A stretch of 64,000 nucleotides of DNA from Diaphorobacter nitroreducens. GTDB taxonomy: Bacteria; Pseudomonadota; Gammaproteobacteria; Burkholderiales; Burkholderiaceae_C. The stretch covers positions 1 through 64,000 of the forward strand of contig RJVL01000007.1 of assembly GCA_003755025.1 (NCBI GenBank). Direction: 5' to 3'. The notes under the pieces were generated by a model that worked only from the letters and a program-made list of their open reading frames with translations, was not told the DNA's origin and did not search any database. This document shows positions 46,655 through 56,116 of the stretch, piece after piece (positions within the stretch are counted from its first letter, which is position 1; the number at the start of each line of letters is the position of its first letter). Made by a program: the position numbers and the translations under genes.

Positions 46655-46696
46655 ATAGCTGTTAGCGCTTGATACATAAGCGCTACAGGCCATTTT
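46655..46696 (+). repeat. Dispersed 42-nt repeat after crcB
   Basis: ATAGCTGTTAGCGCTTG, centre ATACAT, AAGCGCTACAGGCC then ATTTT. Best example of the consensus. Confidence 0.9.
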
Positions 46697-46771
46697 CATT
46701 AAAATCCCCTCGCTACACTGCGCACCCCGGCGACTGCCCCACAGACAGCCGCCTCCACTGAAAAATCATCC

Positions 46772-47635
46772 ATGCAAGCCAATACCGATCTTCAAGACAG
46801 CCGCCTGGCGCATGCCTGGGCCGAGCTGCACAACTACGCCGTTGCCGGCAATCCACTGCACGCCGACGCCTACCGCCTCGCCTTCGCCGACCCCGAGTTC
46901 ATGCTGCGCCGCGAGACGCGCGGCATCCGTTTTCAACTGGAACTGCTGAAGCCCGACCTGGGCCAGACGGCGCAGGGCATCGAGCACACCGTCGTGGTGT
47001 ACGGCAGCGCACGCTTCATCTCGCCCGAAGCGGCCGAGCAGCAACTGGCCGATGCACGCGCCAGCGGCGATACCGAGCGCATTGCGCGCGCCGAGCGTGC
47101 GGTGAAGAACGCCTATTACTACGACCAGGCCCGCCAGTTCGCGCGCCTGGTGGCCGAGTACAGCGAGAGCCGCCCGCCCGCCGAGCGCCTGTACATCTGC
47201 ACCGGCGGCGGCCCGGGCATCATGGAGGCGGCCAACCGCGGCGCGCACGACGCAGGGGCGCTCAACGTGGGCCTCAACATCTCGTTGCCGCACGAGCAAA
47301 GCGGCAACCGCTTCATCTCGCCCTCGCTGTCGTTCAAGTTCCACTATTTCGCGCTGCGCAAAATGCATTTCATGATGCGCGCCAAGGCCCTGGTGCTGTT
47401 CCCTGGCGGCTTCGGCACGCTGGACGAACTGTTCGAGGTGCTCACGCTGGTGCAGACCGGCAAGGCCAAGCCCGTGCCCATCGTGCTGTTCGGCGTGGCC
47501 TTCTGGAAGAAGCTGATCAACTTCGAGGCGCTCGTGGAGCAAGGCACGATCTCGCCCGAGGACCTCCAGCTGTTCCACTACACCGACGACCCAGCCGAGG
47601 CCTGGAGCATCATCCGCACGTTCTACGAACTCTGA
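46772..47635 (+). CDS. LOG-family (TIGR00730) Rossmann-fold protein
   Basis: A 287-residue protein with the LOG motifs CTGGGPGIMEAANRGAHDAG and PGGFGTLDELFEVLT (PGGxGTxxE). LOG enzymes are nucleoside 5'-monophosphate phosphoribohydrolases; some make cytokinin, others clean up nucleotides. This is the longer group with an N-terminal ~70-residue helical extension. It is transcribed alone, after a 42-nt repeat. Confidence 0.9.
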   Translation: MQANTDLQDSRLAHAWAELHNYAVAGNPLHADAYRLAFADPEFMLRRETRGIRFQLELLKPDLGQTAQGIEHTVVVYGSARFISPEAAEQQLADARASGDTERIARAERAVKNAYYYDQARQFARLVAEYSESRPPAERLYICTGGGPGIMEAANRGAHDAGALNVGLNISLPHEQSGNRFISPSLSFKFHYFALRKMHFMMRAKALVLFPGGFGTLDELFEVLTLVQTGKAKPVPIVLFGVAFWKKLINFEALVEQGTISPEDLQLFHYTDDPAEAWSIIRTFYEL

Positions 47636-47689
47636 CCGCGCACCAGCGGCGCGGCGCCCCGTGCGGACCGCCTTGACAGTCCAGGCCTG

Positions 47690-48877
47690 TCAGGGATGCG
47701 GCGGAGGGGCCGGCGCCTCGCCGCGCAACCGCCAGGCCACGCGCGCACCCAGCCCCACAGTGGCGCCCACGGCCCAGAACAGGCCACTCAGCCCTACCAG
47801 CGCGCTCGCGGTGCCAAACAGCAGCGGCATCACCACGCTGGAGCCGTTGATCGCCATCAGCCGCAGACCCAGCGCCTCGCCATGGCGGTGCGCGGGCGTG
47901 AGTTGGTGCAGCATGCTCATGATCATGGGCTGCACCGAGCCCAGCGCGAACCCCAGCAGCACCGAGCACGCTCCCAGCGTCACGGCCGTCGGCAGCAGCG
48001 GATAGACCGCGAACAGCAGTGCCGTCGCCACCATGGCGCCGGTGACCACGGTGGATTCGCGCAGCCGGTCGGCCACCAGCGGCATGAGCACGCGGATCAC
48101 CGCGGCGGCAATCGCAAACGCGCCGAGGATGGAGCCGATCACCGAGGCCGACAGCCCCCGCTCATGCCCCAGCAGCGGCACCACGAAGGTGTGCACGTCC
48201 CAGCACGACGACAGCAGCCAGTTCACGATGAGCAGCCGCCGAAAGCCGGGCTCGGCCAGCAGGTCCCAGGCCCGCGCGCGCGTGCCGTCCTCCGCGGCCA
48301 CCACTGGCGGCATCTCCTGCGTGCCGCGCACCCAGAACCAGGTGGCCAACGGCAATACCGCCATGAGCGCGAAGGCCGCGCGAAAGCCCGTGGTCGCGCC
48401 CGCCTGCGCACCCGCGTGATCGATCAGCAGCCCCGCGCAGAACGGGCCCAGGAAGTTGGACACCGCCGGCCCGATGGCCAGCCAGCTGAAGACCTGGCGC
48501 AGTTGCGTGCCGCCGTGCGCGGCGCGGCCCACGTGGCGTTGCAAGGCGATCGTGGCAGCCCCCGTGGCGCCACCGGTGAGCAGTGCCGCAGCGCACAGCA
48601 CCGCAAACGTCGGCCACACCAGCGCCGCGCCGGCACCCAGGACGGCCGCGACGACCGCGTGGCGCACCGGGCGCTTGAGCCCATGGCGGTCGGCATAGCG
48701 CCCCGCGGGCAGCGCCAGGAACACCTGCGTGAGCGCGAACAGCGCCAGCAGCACGCCCACGGCCGCCGCGCTGTAACCCTCGCGCAGCGCCAGCAGCGGC
48801 GCGGCCATGCGCATGCCCGCCATGCTGGCGTGGATGCAGATCTGGCCGGCGATCAGCCGCGCGAGCGCCAGGTTCAA
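47690..48877 (-). CDS. MFS transporter
   Basis: A 395-residue major facilitator with twelve predicted helices. The first inter-domain loop shows PAGRYADRHGLKRPVRH, a variant of the MFS motif GxxxDRxGRR. The start is a TTG at 48877, one base past the rmuC stop. An internal ATG (MAGMRMAAP) would remove half of helix 1, so TTG is preferred. Substrate unknown. The tight spacing implies co-transcription with rmuC. Confidence 0.85.
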   Translation of the reverse strand: MNLALARLIAGQICIHASMAGMRMAAPLLALREGYSAAAVGVLLALFALTQVFLALPAGRYADRHGLKRPVRHAVVAAVLGAGAALVWPTFAVLCAAALLTGGATGAATIALQRHVGRAAHGGTQLRQVFSWLAIGPAVSNFLGPFCAGLLIDHAGAQAGATTGFRAAFALMAVLPLATWFWVRGTQEMPPVVAAEDGTRARAWDLLAEPGFRRLLIVNWLLSSCWDVHTFVVPLLGHERGLSASVIGSILGAFAIAAAVIRVLMPLVADRLRESTVVTGAMVATALLFAVYPLLPTAVTLGACSVLLGFALGSVQPMIMSMLHQLTPAHRHGEALGLRLMAINGSSVVMPLLFGTASALVGLSGLFWAVGATVGLGARVAWRLRGEAPAPPPHP

Positions 48878-48878
48878 G

Positions 48879-50579
48879 TCACTCGCCTTCGTCTTCGATC
48901 AGCAGGTCCGGCAAGGGTGCACCCTCTGCATCGCCCTGCTCCGCCGCCGGCTCCGGCGCGGGCAGCTCCTGCACGCCGCGCAGCTTGCGCTGGATGGCAC
49001 GTGTGCGCACATCCACCTGCTCGAACTTCTTGGCCGCCGCGTCGATGGACTTGCGCGTAGCCTCCACCACGTCGCCGAACTTGGCGAACTCAGTCTTCAC
49101 CTGGCCCAGCACGCTCCACACCTCGGACGAGCGCTTCTCGATGGCCAGCGTCTTGAAGCCCATCTGCAAGCTGCTGAGCATGGCCGCCAGATTGGCAGGC
49201 CCGGTGATCATCACGCGGCAGTCGTTCTGCACCGCCTCGACCAGCCCGGGGCGGCGCATGACTTCGGCAAACAGCCCTTCGGTGGGCAGGTAGAGCACCG
49301 CGAAGTCGGTGGTGTACGGAGGCGCCACGTATTTGCTGAAGATCTTCTTGGCTTCCAGGCGGATGGAGGATTCGAAGGCGTTGCCCGCCGCTGCGATGGC
49401 CCCCTTGTCCGCCGTGTCCTGCGCGTCCAGCAGGCGCTGGTAGTGCTCCACGGGGTACTTGGAGTCGATGGGCAGCCACACGGGCTGCTCGTCGCTCTTG
49501 CCCGGCAGGCGGATGGCAAATTCCACGAGGTCGTCGCTGCCCGGCATGGTCTTGACGTTGCGGGCGAACTGCTCGGGCGTGAGCACGTTGTCGATGATCG
49601 CGCCCAGCTGCATTTCGCCCCAGGTGCCGCGCGTCTTCACGTTGGTCATCACGCGCTTCAGGTCTCCCACGCTGCCGGCCAGCGTCTGCATCTCGCCCAG
49701 GCCCTTGTGCACCTGCTCCAGCCGGTCGCTCACCAGCTTGAAGGACTCGCCCAGGCGCTGCTCCAGCGTGGCGTGCAGCTTTTCGTCCACGGTGCGGCGC
49801 ATCTCCTCCAGCTTGGCGGCGTTATCGCCCTGGATGGCGGCCAGGCGCTCGTTGAGCGCGCCCCGCAGCGCCTCGGCATTGTTCTGGCTGCTGGCGACCA
49901 GGCCGGACAGTTGTTGCCCCATGGACTCCTGCAGGGCCGAGAACTGGCTGCGCAGCTGCTGCGTGGTGCCTTCCAGCTGGTCGCGCAGCGCGCCCGACAT
50001 GGTGCCCAACTGGCCCTGGATGTCGCCCTTGAGCGAGTCCAGCGTGCCGCGCGTGGTGCCGCTCAGCGCCTCGAAGCGCTCCTGGATGCGCTGGCCGAAG
50101 AGCTGCGTGCTCTCGGCCATGGCGTCGCGCGACTTCAAGCTGTCGGCCGCCAGCGCCTGCGCCGTCTGGCTCAGCTCGGCACGAAAGGCGGCCAGCGCAT
50201 CCGCCTGCTCCTTGCGGGCCACGGCGGCATCGGCGCGCGCCTGCGCCAGGTGCTGCTCCAGACGCGACTGCAGCGCGGCAAAGGACGCCTGCAGCTCGCC
50301 GCGGCTGGTGCGCGACTCCTGCGCCGCCAGCGCCAGCCGCTCGTCCAGCAGGGCCTGCGTGGTCTGGGTGAACCCGCGCAGTTGCTGGGCCATGGCATCC
50401 AGCGCTCCGTCATTCTTGGCCACGGCCAGCTGCGTGGCCTGCACCGCAGATTCCAGCGACTGCAGGCGCGCCAGCCATTCGGGCGGCAGGTCCACGCGCG
50501 GGCGGCGCAGTAGCAGCACCGCCAGCAACACCACGGTGAGCACCAGCAACGCCAGTGCGGCGGTCATTTCGAATGTCAT
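48879..50579 (-). CDS. rmuC: DNA recombination protein RmuC
   Basis: A 566-residue protein: N-terminal membrane anchor (ALALLVLTVVLLAVLLL), a long coiled coil rich in Ala, Gln and Glu (~40-290), and the RmuC nuclease-like domain (~300-490; TRGTWGEMQLGAIIDNVLTPEQF, LPGKSDEQPVWLPIDSKYPVEHY, VAPPYTTDFAVLYLPTEGLFAEV). RmuC limits inversions at short inverted repeats in E. coli. Interesting next to the repeat-rich genome. ATG at 50567 is an alternative start. Confidence 0.93.
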   Translation of the reverse strand: MTFEMTAALALLVLTVVLLAVLLLRRPRVDLPPEWLARLQSLESAVQATQLAVAKNDGALDAMAQQLRGFTQTTQALLDERLALAAQESRTSRGELQASFAALQSRLEQHLAQARADAAVARKEQADALAAFRAELSQTAQALAADSLKSRDAMAESTQLFGQRIQERFEALSGTTRGTLDSLKGDIQGQLGTMSGALRDQLEGTTQQLRSQFSALQESMGQQLSGLVASSQNNAEALRGALNERLAAIQGDNAAKLEEMRRTVDEKLHATLEQRLGESFKLVSDRLEQVHKGLGEMQTLAGSVGDLKRVMTNVKTRGTWGEMQLGAIIDNVLTPEQFARNVKTMPGSDDLVEFAIRLPGKSDEQPVWLPIDSKYPVEHYQRLLDAQDTADKGAIAAAGNAFESSIRLEAKKIFSKYVAPPYTTDFAVLYLPTEGLFAEVMRRPGLVEAVQNDCRVMITGPANLAAMLSSLQMGFKTLAIEKRSSEVWSVLGQVKTEFAKFGDVVEATRKSIDAAAKKFEQVDVRTRAIQRKLRGVQELPAPEPAAEQGDAEGAPLPDLLIEDEGE

Positions 50580-50597
50580 TCTTGAACTATCAAAACA

Positions 50598-50639
50598 ATA
50601 GCTGTTAGCGCTTGTCCATCAAGCGCCAGAGGCCAATTT
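50598..50639 (+). repeat. Dispersed 42-nt repeat between dehydrogenase and rmuC
   Basis: ATAGCTGTTAGCGCTTG, centre TCCATC, AAGCGCCAGAGGCC then AATTT. It sits 3 bp from the dehydrogenase stop codon. Confidence 0.9.
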
Positions 50640-50642
50640 CAT

Positions 50643-51623
50643 TCACACCTTGGCGGGCGTGTTCACGGGAGTGAGGGCACCGCGCCCGTCGAAGAACGCC
50701 ACCAGGTTGTCCGCCGCCAGTTGCGCCATGGCGAGCCGCGTGGGCACGGTGGCGCTGGCGATGTGCGGGGTGAGCACCACGTTGGGCACCTCCAGCAACG
50801 CGGGGTGCACCGCGGGCTCGCCTTCGAACACGTCCAGCCCCGCGGCAGCGATGCGGCGCTCCTTGAGCGCCTGGGCCAGCGCCGCGTCATCCACGATGCC
50901 GCCGCGCGCGATGTTGATCAGCGTGGCCATGGGCTTCATGCGCGCGATCTCGGCCGCGCCGATGGCATGGTGCGACTCGGGCGTGTAGGGCAGCACCAGC
51001 ACGAGGTGGTCGGCCTGGGCCAGCAGCTCGTCCTTGCCCACGTAACGCGCCTTGCATTCGGCCTCCAGCGCGGGCGACAGGCGCGAGCGGTTGTGGTAGA
51101 TCACGTTCATGCCAAAGCCATGCGCCCCACGCTTGGCAATGCCCTGCCCGATGCGGCCCATGCCCAGGATGCCCAGCGTGCTGCCATGCACCTCGCAGCC
51201 GGCGAACATGTCGTAGCTCCAGCGCGTCCACTGGCCGGCGCGCAGGTAATGCTCGCTCTCCGTGATGCGCCGCGCCGTGGCCATGAGCAGCGCAAAGCCG
51301 AAATCGGCCGTGGTCTCGGTCAACACGTCGGGCGTGTTGGTGCCCTGCACGCCGGCGGAGGTCATCGCGGGGATGTCGAAGTTGTTGTAGCCCACCGTCA
51401 TGTTGGCCGCGATGCGCAGCTGCGGGCAGGCGGCCAGCAGCTCGGCGTTCACGGGCTGGGTGCCGGTGAGCAACGCGCCGTCCTTGCCCTGCAGCCGCTC
51501 GATGAGCTCGGCCTGCGTCCACAGGTTGTCGTCCTGGTTGGCATACACCTCGAAATGCTGCGTCAGGCGCTCAATGACCTCGGGGAAGATCTTGCGCGCG
51601 ACGAGGATGTGGGGCTTGGACAT
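50643..51623 (-). CDS. D-2-hydroxyacid dehydrogenase (glyoxylate/hydroxypyruvate reductase type)
   Basis: A 326-residue NAD(P)H-dependent enzyme. Cofactor motif GILGMGRIGQGIAKR; catalytic Arg in NIARGGIVDD, Glu in DVFEGEP and His in TPHIASAT. The pattern resembles GhrB (2-ketogluconate/hydroxypyruvate reductase). It probably reduces glyoxylate or hydroxypyruvate. A CitMHS-type transporter lies upstream on the same strand. Confidence 0.9.
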   Translation of the reverse strand: MSKPHILVARKIFPEVIERLTQHFEVYANQDDNLWTQAELIERLQGKDGALLTGTQPVNAELLAACPQLRIAANMTVGYNNFDIPAMTSAGVQGTNTPDVLTETTADFGFALLMATARRITESEHYLRAGQWTRWSYDMFAGCEVHGSTLGILGMGRIGQGIAKRGAHGFGMNVIYHNRSRLSPALEAECKARYVGKDELLAQADHLVLVLPYTPESHHAIGAAEIARMKPMATLINIARGGIVDDAALAQALKERRIAAAGLDVFEGEPAVHPALLEVPNVVLTPHIASATVPTRLAMAQLAADNLVAFFDGRGALTPVNTPAKV

Positions 51624-51702
51624 GGGAAGTGCTCCTTTCGGTCAGGTGTCGGCAGCCTGAACGCGGGGCCGTGCCGAGGCACCCCGCGGTTCAGGCCCGG
51701 GC

Positions 51703-53118
51703 TCATTGCAACCAGATGAAGGTCATCACGACGAACAGCGGCACCAGGATGCCGCACGACCACAGCATGTAGCCGAAGAAGCTGGGCATCTTCACGCCGC
51801 GGTCCTCCGCAATCGCCTTGACCATGAGGTTGGGCGCGTTGCCGATGTAGGTGTTGGCGCCCATGAACACGGCCCCCGCCGAGATGGCGGCCAGCGTGGC
51901 GGCATGCGTGGTCATCAGCGTGGCCGCATCGCCGCCGGCCGTGTTGAAGAACACCAGGTAGGTGGGCGCGTTGTCCAGGAACGAGCTGAGCAGGCCGGTG
52001 GCCCAGAAATACATCGCCGGATCGGGCGAGCCGTCGGGCCGCGTGACGGCGGAGACGATGGCGCCGAAAGGCCCGTTCACGCCGGCCTTGAGCATGGCAA
52101 TGACGGGAATGATGGTCAGGAAGATGCCCGCGAACAGCTTGGCCACCTCTTGCATCGGGCCCCAGCCGAACTGGTTGTCCGCATGCACTTGCCGCGGCGT
52201 CAGCGCCAGCGACGCCACGGTCACCGCGATCAGCCCCGCATCGCGCACCAGGCCGGGCAGGCCCAGCGGCGTGCCGGCTATCACCCATTCCACGGGCGAC
52301 TTCCAAATGCCGCTGAGCAGCACCAGCCCCACCACGGCCAGCAGCAGCACGAAATTGATCTTGCCGTCAAAACCCAGCGCGGCCGGTGCCGAATCGGGGG
52401 TGGGATCGGTGCGGCTGACTTCACCCGCCTGGCGGTAGTACCAGCTGTCCATTACATAGAACAGCACCAGCAGCACGCCAATCAGGAACAGCGTTTCCGG
52501 AAACACGTGCCGCGCCGTCCAGAAGAAATCCACGCCCTTGAGGAAGCCCAGGAACAGCGGCGGATCGCCCAGCGGCGTGAGCGAGCCGCCGGCGTTGGAG
52601 ACGATGAAGACGAAGAACACCACCACGTGCGCCACATGCTTGCGGTTGTCGTTGGCGCGGATCAGCGGACGGATCAGCAGCATGGACGCGCCCGTGGTGC
52701 CCATGAAGCTGGCCAGCACCGCGCCCACGGCGAGGAAGCCGGCATTCAGGGCCGGGCTGCCGTGCAGGTTGCCACGGATATAGATCCCCCCGGCCACGGT
52801 GAACAGCGCCGTGAGAAGGATCACGAAGGGCAGGTATTCCGCGACCAGCGCATGCGCGAAGCCCGCCGCCGCCACGCCGGGGCCAAAGACCACGGCAAAC
52901 GGCACCAGAAACGCCAGCGCCCACGCGGCGGTGACCTTGCCGAAGTGGTGGTGCCAGAACAGCGGCGCCAGCAACGGCAGCAGCGCAATGCTCAACAGCA
53001 CGCCGGCAAACGGGACACCCCACAGCACCGACAGCTGGCTGCCGTCGATCTCCGCCGCCCCCGCCAGCGCGGGTGCCAGGCACAGCAGCCCAAGGGCCAG
53101 GGTGCGGATGGGGTTCAT
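51703..53118 (-). CDS. CitMHS-type / NhaD-like sodium:proton antiporter family protein
   Basis: A 471-residue membrane protein with about eleven helices and a signal-like N-terminus (MNPIRTLALGLLCLAPALAGA). Motifs such as VFIVSNAGGSLTPLGDPPLFLGFLKG and SSFLDNAPTYLVFFNTAGG match the ion-transporter superfamily members annotated as sodium:proton antiporter or putative citrate transport (CitMHS_2). The two re-entrant-loop signatures are clear. Substrate (Na+/H+ or organic acid) cannot be decided here. Confidence 0.82.
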   Translation of the reverse strand: MNPIRTLALGLLCLAPALAGAAEIDGSQLSVLWGVPFAGVLLSIALLPLLAPLFWHHHFGKVTAAWALAFLVPFAVVFGPGVAAAGFAHALVAEYLPFVILLTALFTVAGGIYIRGNLHGSPALNAGFLAVGAVLASFMGTTGASMLLIRPLIRANDNRKHVAHVVVFFVFIVSNAGGSLTPLGDPPLFLGFLKGVDFFWTARHVFPETLFLIGVLLVLFYVMDSWYYRQAGEVSRTDPTPDSAPAALGFDGKINFVLLLAVVGLVLLSGIWKSPVEWVIAGTPLGLPGLVRDAGLIAVTVASLALTPRQVHADNQFGWGPMQEVAKLFAGIFLTIIPVIAMLKAGVNGPFGAIVSAVTRPDGSPDPAMYFWATGLLSSFLDNAPTYLVFFNTAGGDAATLMTTHAATLAAISAGAVFMGANTYIGNAPNLMVKAIAEDRGVKMPSFFGYMLWSCGILVPLFVVMTFIWLQ

Positions 53119-53182
53119 GGACAGGTCTCCTCGGGTCGTTCTTGGGAAAGTTGAAATGCCGCCGGCGGCGCCAGGCGCGCGC

Positions 53183-54379
53183 TCACTGCGGCGAGGGAAT
53201 CTCGAACACCTGGCGCAGGTAAGCCAGGTATTTCTCGTCGTTGCACATGTTCTTGCCGGGTGCGTCCGACAGCTTGGCCACGGGCTGGCCGTTGCAGCGC
53301 GTCATCTTGATCACGATCTGCAATGGCTCGTAGCCCAGATCGTTGGTCAGGTTGGTGCCGATGCCGAACGCCAACTGGCAGCGGCCGTTGAAGCGCTGGT
53401 ACAGCTCGATGATGCGCGGCACGGTCAGCGCGTCGCTGAAGATCAGCGTCTTGGTCAATGGGTCCACGCGGTTGTCGCGGTAGTGCTGCAGCAGCCGCTC
53501 GCCCCATGCGAAGGGATCGCCGCTGTCGTGGCGCGCGCCATCGAAAAGCTTGCAGAAGTACAGGTCGAAGTCGCGCAGGAAGGCGCTCATGCCGTACACG
53601 TCGGACAGCGCGATCCCCAGGTCGCCGCGGTATTCCTTGGCCCACATCTCGAAGCCGAACACCTGGCTGTCGCGCAGCCGCGGGCCGAGGGACTGGCAGG
53701 CCTGCAGGTATTCGTGCGCCATGGTGCCCAGCGGCGTCACGCCCAGCTTCATTGCGTACAACACGTTGCTCGTGCCCGCAAACTGCCCCGGCGCGCCGCG
53801 CCGGTCGTCAGAGCCCAGGCGCACGCACAGCACGCGCAGCACCTCCTCGTGCCAGGCGCGTGAAAAGCGCCGGCGCGTGCCGTAGTCGGCAATCTTGAGG
53901 CTGTCCAGTCCCGGCTGCTGCAGCTGGCCGATCTTGGCTTCGAGCCGGCGGCGCCCCTCGGGAAAGTCGGGCACCTTCTGCGTGTTGCGGAAGTACACCT
54001 CGTTCACGATCGCCAGCACCGGGATCTCGAACAGGATGGTGTGCAGCCAGGGCCCGGTGATGGTGATGTCGATCTCGCCCGAGGGCAGCGCGCTCACGCG
54101 GATGTACTTCTCGTTGAGGCGAAACAGCCCCAGGAAGTCGACGAAATCGCTCTTGATGAAGCGCAGCGAGCGCAGGTAGGCCAGCTCCGCGTCCTGGAAC
54201 TGCAGGCTGCACAACGCGCGGATCTCGTCGCGGATCTCGCTGACGAAGGGCGCCAGCTCCACACCCGGGTTGCGGCACTTGAAGCGGTACTCCACCTGCG
54301 CGCCCGGAAACTGGTGCAGCACCACCTGCATCATGGTGAACTTGTACAGGTCGGTGTCGAGCAGGCTGGTGATGATCAT
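53183..54379 (-). CDS. pncB: Nicotinate phosphoribosyltransferase
   Basis: A 398-residue enzyme of NAD salvage converting nicotinate and PRPP to nicotinate mononucleotide. [49 protein letters not shown] (autophosphorylated His candidate) and [12 protein letters not shown] are PncB signatures. The ATG at 54379 gives the conserved start; the frame extends uselessly to 54445. Confidence 0.96.
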   Translation of the reverse strand: MIITSLLDTDLYKFTMMQVVLHQFPGAQVEYRFKCRNPGVELAPFVSEIRDEIRALCSLQFQDAELAYLRSLRFIKSDFVDFLGLFRLNEKYIRVSALPSGEIDITITGPWLHTILFEIPVLAIVNEVYFRNTQKVPDFPEGRRRLEAKIGQLQQPGLDSLKIADYGTRRRFSRAWHEEVLRVLCVRLGSDDRRGAPGQFAGTSNVLYAMKLGVTPLGTMAHEYLQACQSLGPRLRDSQVFGFEMWAKEYRGDLGIALSDVYGMSAFLRDFDLYFCKLFDGARHDSGDPFAWGERLLQHYRDNRVDPLTKTLIFSDALTVPRIIELYQRFNGRCQLAFGIGTNLTNDLGYEPLQIVIKMTRCNGQPVAKLSDAPGKNMCNDEKYLAYLRQVFEIPSPQ

Positions 54380-54558
54380 GGATGCGCGCGGGGCAGACTG
54401 TCCCGCTACTGGACATGGCGATGGGGATCCGCCGCGCCGCCACACACGCGTGGCCGGGCCGGCGAGGCCCTGATTCTGGCATCAACCCACCCGGGCCGCC
54501 GCGAACCGGCGCGCAGCCCCGGCAGCCCTCAGGGAAAGCCGGCGCGCCGCGCCCGCGA

Positions 54559-55053
54559 TCAACGCGCCACGCACAAGGGCTGCAGTGCCTGGCGCAGCCG
54601 ATCGGGCAGCGCACGCGGACGGCGGTCGTCCCGTCCCACGTACACATGCACGAAGTGGCCGCAAGCCGCACTCATGGCCTCGCCCTGGGCGAACAGGCCG
54701 ACCTCGTAGCGCACGCTCGTGTCACCCAGCCGCGCCACACGGATGCCGGCGTCGATGGTTTGCGGGAACGCCAGCGACGCGAAATAGTTGCACTGCGTCT
54801 CGATGACCAGCCCGATGGTGTCGCCGTGATGGATGTCCAGCGCGCCCTGCTCGATCAGGTAGGCGTTCACCGCGGTGTCGAACCAGCTGTAGTACACGAC
54901 GTTGTTCACATGGCCATAGACGTCGTTGTCCATCCAGCGTGTACCGATGGAGCGAAACACCGCGTAGGCCTCGCGCGGCTGCGGCTGCGGCCGGGGCTGC
55001 GGGGCCGTGCCCGCAGCGGCTGCCGCACCTGAGGGAGAGAGGGACGTGTTCAT
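54559..55053 (-). CDS. Acyl-CoA thioesterase (4HBT hotdog family)
   Basis: A 164-residue hotdog-fold thioesterase. RWMDNDVYGHVNNVVYYSWFDT carries the active-site Asp and the GHVNN helix motif. A Pro/Gln-rich ~30-residue N-terminus precedes the domain. The physiological acyl-CoA is unknown. The start at 55053 (MNTSLSPSG) is preferred over the frame to 55194, which runs through the phasin promoter repeats. Confidence 0.88.
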   Translation of the reverse strand: MNTSLSPSGAAAAAGTAPQPRPQPQPREAYAVFRSIGTRWMDNDVYGHVNNVVYYSWFDTAVNAYLIEQGALDIHHGDTIGLVIETQCNYFASLAFPQTIDAGIRVARLGDTSVRYEVGLFAQGEAMSAACGHFVHVYVGRDDRRPRALPDRLRQALQPLCVAR

Positions 55054-55177
55054 GAGGCGCTGATTCTGCCAGCGGCCAGCGGCGGCCTCCCCTTGTCCCC
55101 TGTCTTCGTAATAGGCAGCGCGCAGTCCACCGCCGGTCCAGATGTAACCAACAGAACTTTGGGAGTTGCCCCTAAAA

Positions 55178-55251
55178 ATGCTGCATTGCAACAAAAACGC
55201 TTGCGCCTAACGACAGGATCCCTAAAATTCGGTTCATGCTGCACTGCAACA
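55178..55251. promoter_or_regulatory. Two near-identical 16-bp direct repeats upstream of the phasin gene
   Basis: ATGCTGCATTGCAACA (55178-55193) and ATGCTGCACTGCAACA (55236-55251) differ at one base and are 58 bp apart. TGC-rich sites of this kind are bound by the PHA regulator PhaR in other bacteria, so these are candidate PhaR operators. Confidence 0.5.
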
Positions 55252-55318
55252 TGACGCACAGGTCAGTCAGGGCAGATGTCTCAACCCGCCCATCCCGGGC
55301 ATTCAATGGAGATATGAC

Positions 55319-55882
55319 ATGTCGCTGACCCCTGAGCAAATCCTCGCTTCCCACAAGGCCAACCTGGAGACCCTGTTCGGCCTGACGAACAAGGCCTTTG
55401 AAGGCGTGGAGAAGCTCGTCGAGTTGAACGTGACCGCCTCGCGCGCTGCCCTGGCCGAAGCCGCCAGCCACACCCAGGCCGTGCTGTCCGCCAAGGACGC
55501 ACAAGAGCTGCTCGCACTGCAAGCCAGCCTGTTCCAGCCCCTGGCGGAAAAGGCCGTGGCTTACAGCCGCCATCTGTACGACATCGCTTCCGGCACGGGC
55601 GCCGAGTTCGGCAAGACCTTCGAAGCCCAGGCCGTAGAAGTGCAGCGCAACTTCACCAACCTGGTGGACAGCGCCGCCAAGAACGCCCCCGCTGGTTCCG
55701 AGACCACCGTCGCCGTCTTCAAGAGCGCTGTGTCTGCCGCCAACAACGCCTTCGAGTCGGTGCAAAAGGCCGTGAAGCAGGCCAGCGATGTGGCCGAAGC
55801 CAACTTCAACGCCGTGGCCAGCTCTGCCGCCACCGCTGCCAAGACGGCGACCGCCGCAACCGCGGCTCCCCGCAAGCGTTGA
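55319..55882 (+). CDS. phaP: Phasin family protein
   Basis: A 187-residue PHA granule-surface protein. [40 protein letters not shown] and [25 protein letters not shown] are typical of the betaproteobacterial phasin domain (TIGR01841). The C-terminal ~30 residues are Ala/Thr-rich. GGAGA precedes the start. It indicates polyhydroxyalkanoate storage; the synthase is not in the window. Confidence 0.95.
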   Translation: MSLTPEQILASHKANLETLFGLTNKAFEGVEKLVELNVTASRAALAEAASHTQAVLSAKDAQELLALQASLFQPLAEKAVAYSRHLYDIASGTGAEFGKTFEAQAVEVQRNFTNLVDSAAKNAPAGSETTVAVFKSAVSAANNAFESVQKAVKQASDVAEANFNAVASSAATAAKTATAATAAPRKR

Positions 55883-55925
55883 GTGAATCGCTGCCACGTC
55901 GCTGGCAAATTTCAGGGTTTACCCC

Positions 55926-55931
55926 TATAAT
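55926..55931 (+). promoter_or_regulatory. Perfect -10 box for a small transcript
   Basis: TATAAT, 44 bp after the phasin stop, with CTGGCA 18 bp upstream as a weak -35. Transcription would begin at about 55938, exactly at the first hairpin. Confidence 0.5.
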
Positions 55932-55937
55932 TCACCC

Positions 55938-56053
55938 ACTGGCCCGGCGATGGGAATGAACGTCGCAGGGCCCTCCAGTTGTCTCCTTGGATCCTCTCGA
56001 AACTCTGGTTTCTTGGATCCCTTCAAGCCCAGTCCCTGACTGGGCTTTTTTTT
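55938..56053 (+). ncRNA. Candidate small RNA, about 116 nt, three stem-loops
   Basis: Bounded by the TATAAT box and a strong intrinsic terminator. Stem 1 (55938-55979) pairs ACTGGCCC-G-GCGA with TCGC-A-GGG and CCAGT. Stem 2 (55989-56020) pairs GGATCC with GGATCC around GAAAC-TCTG-GTTTC. Stem 3 is the terminator. No ORF of note. I do not recognise the RNA family. Alternatively it could be a structured phaP 3' UTR. Confidence 0.5.
56025..56053 (+). terminator. Strong intrinsic terminator
   Basis: AAGCCCAGTC-CCT-GACTGGGCTT followed by further T residues (eight in all). It ends the candidate small RNA and any phaP read-through. Confidence 0.92.
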
Positions 56054-56116
56054 GGGCGGATGGCCGCCGCGGCCTACCGGCGCCTTCGGCGGCAGCCGAG
56101 GCCCCGGCAGCGCCCG

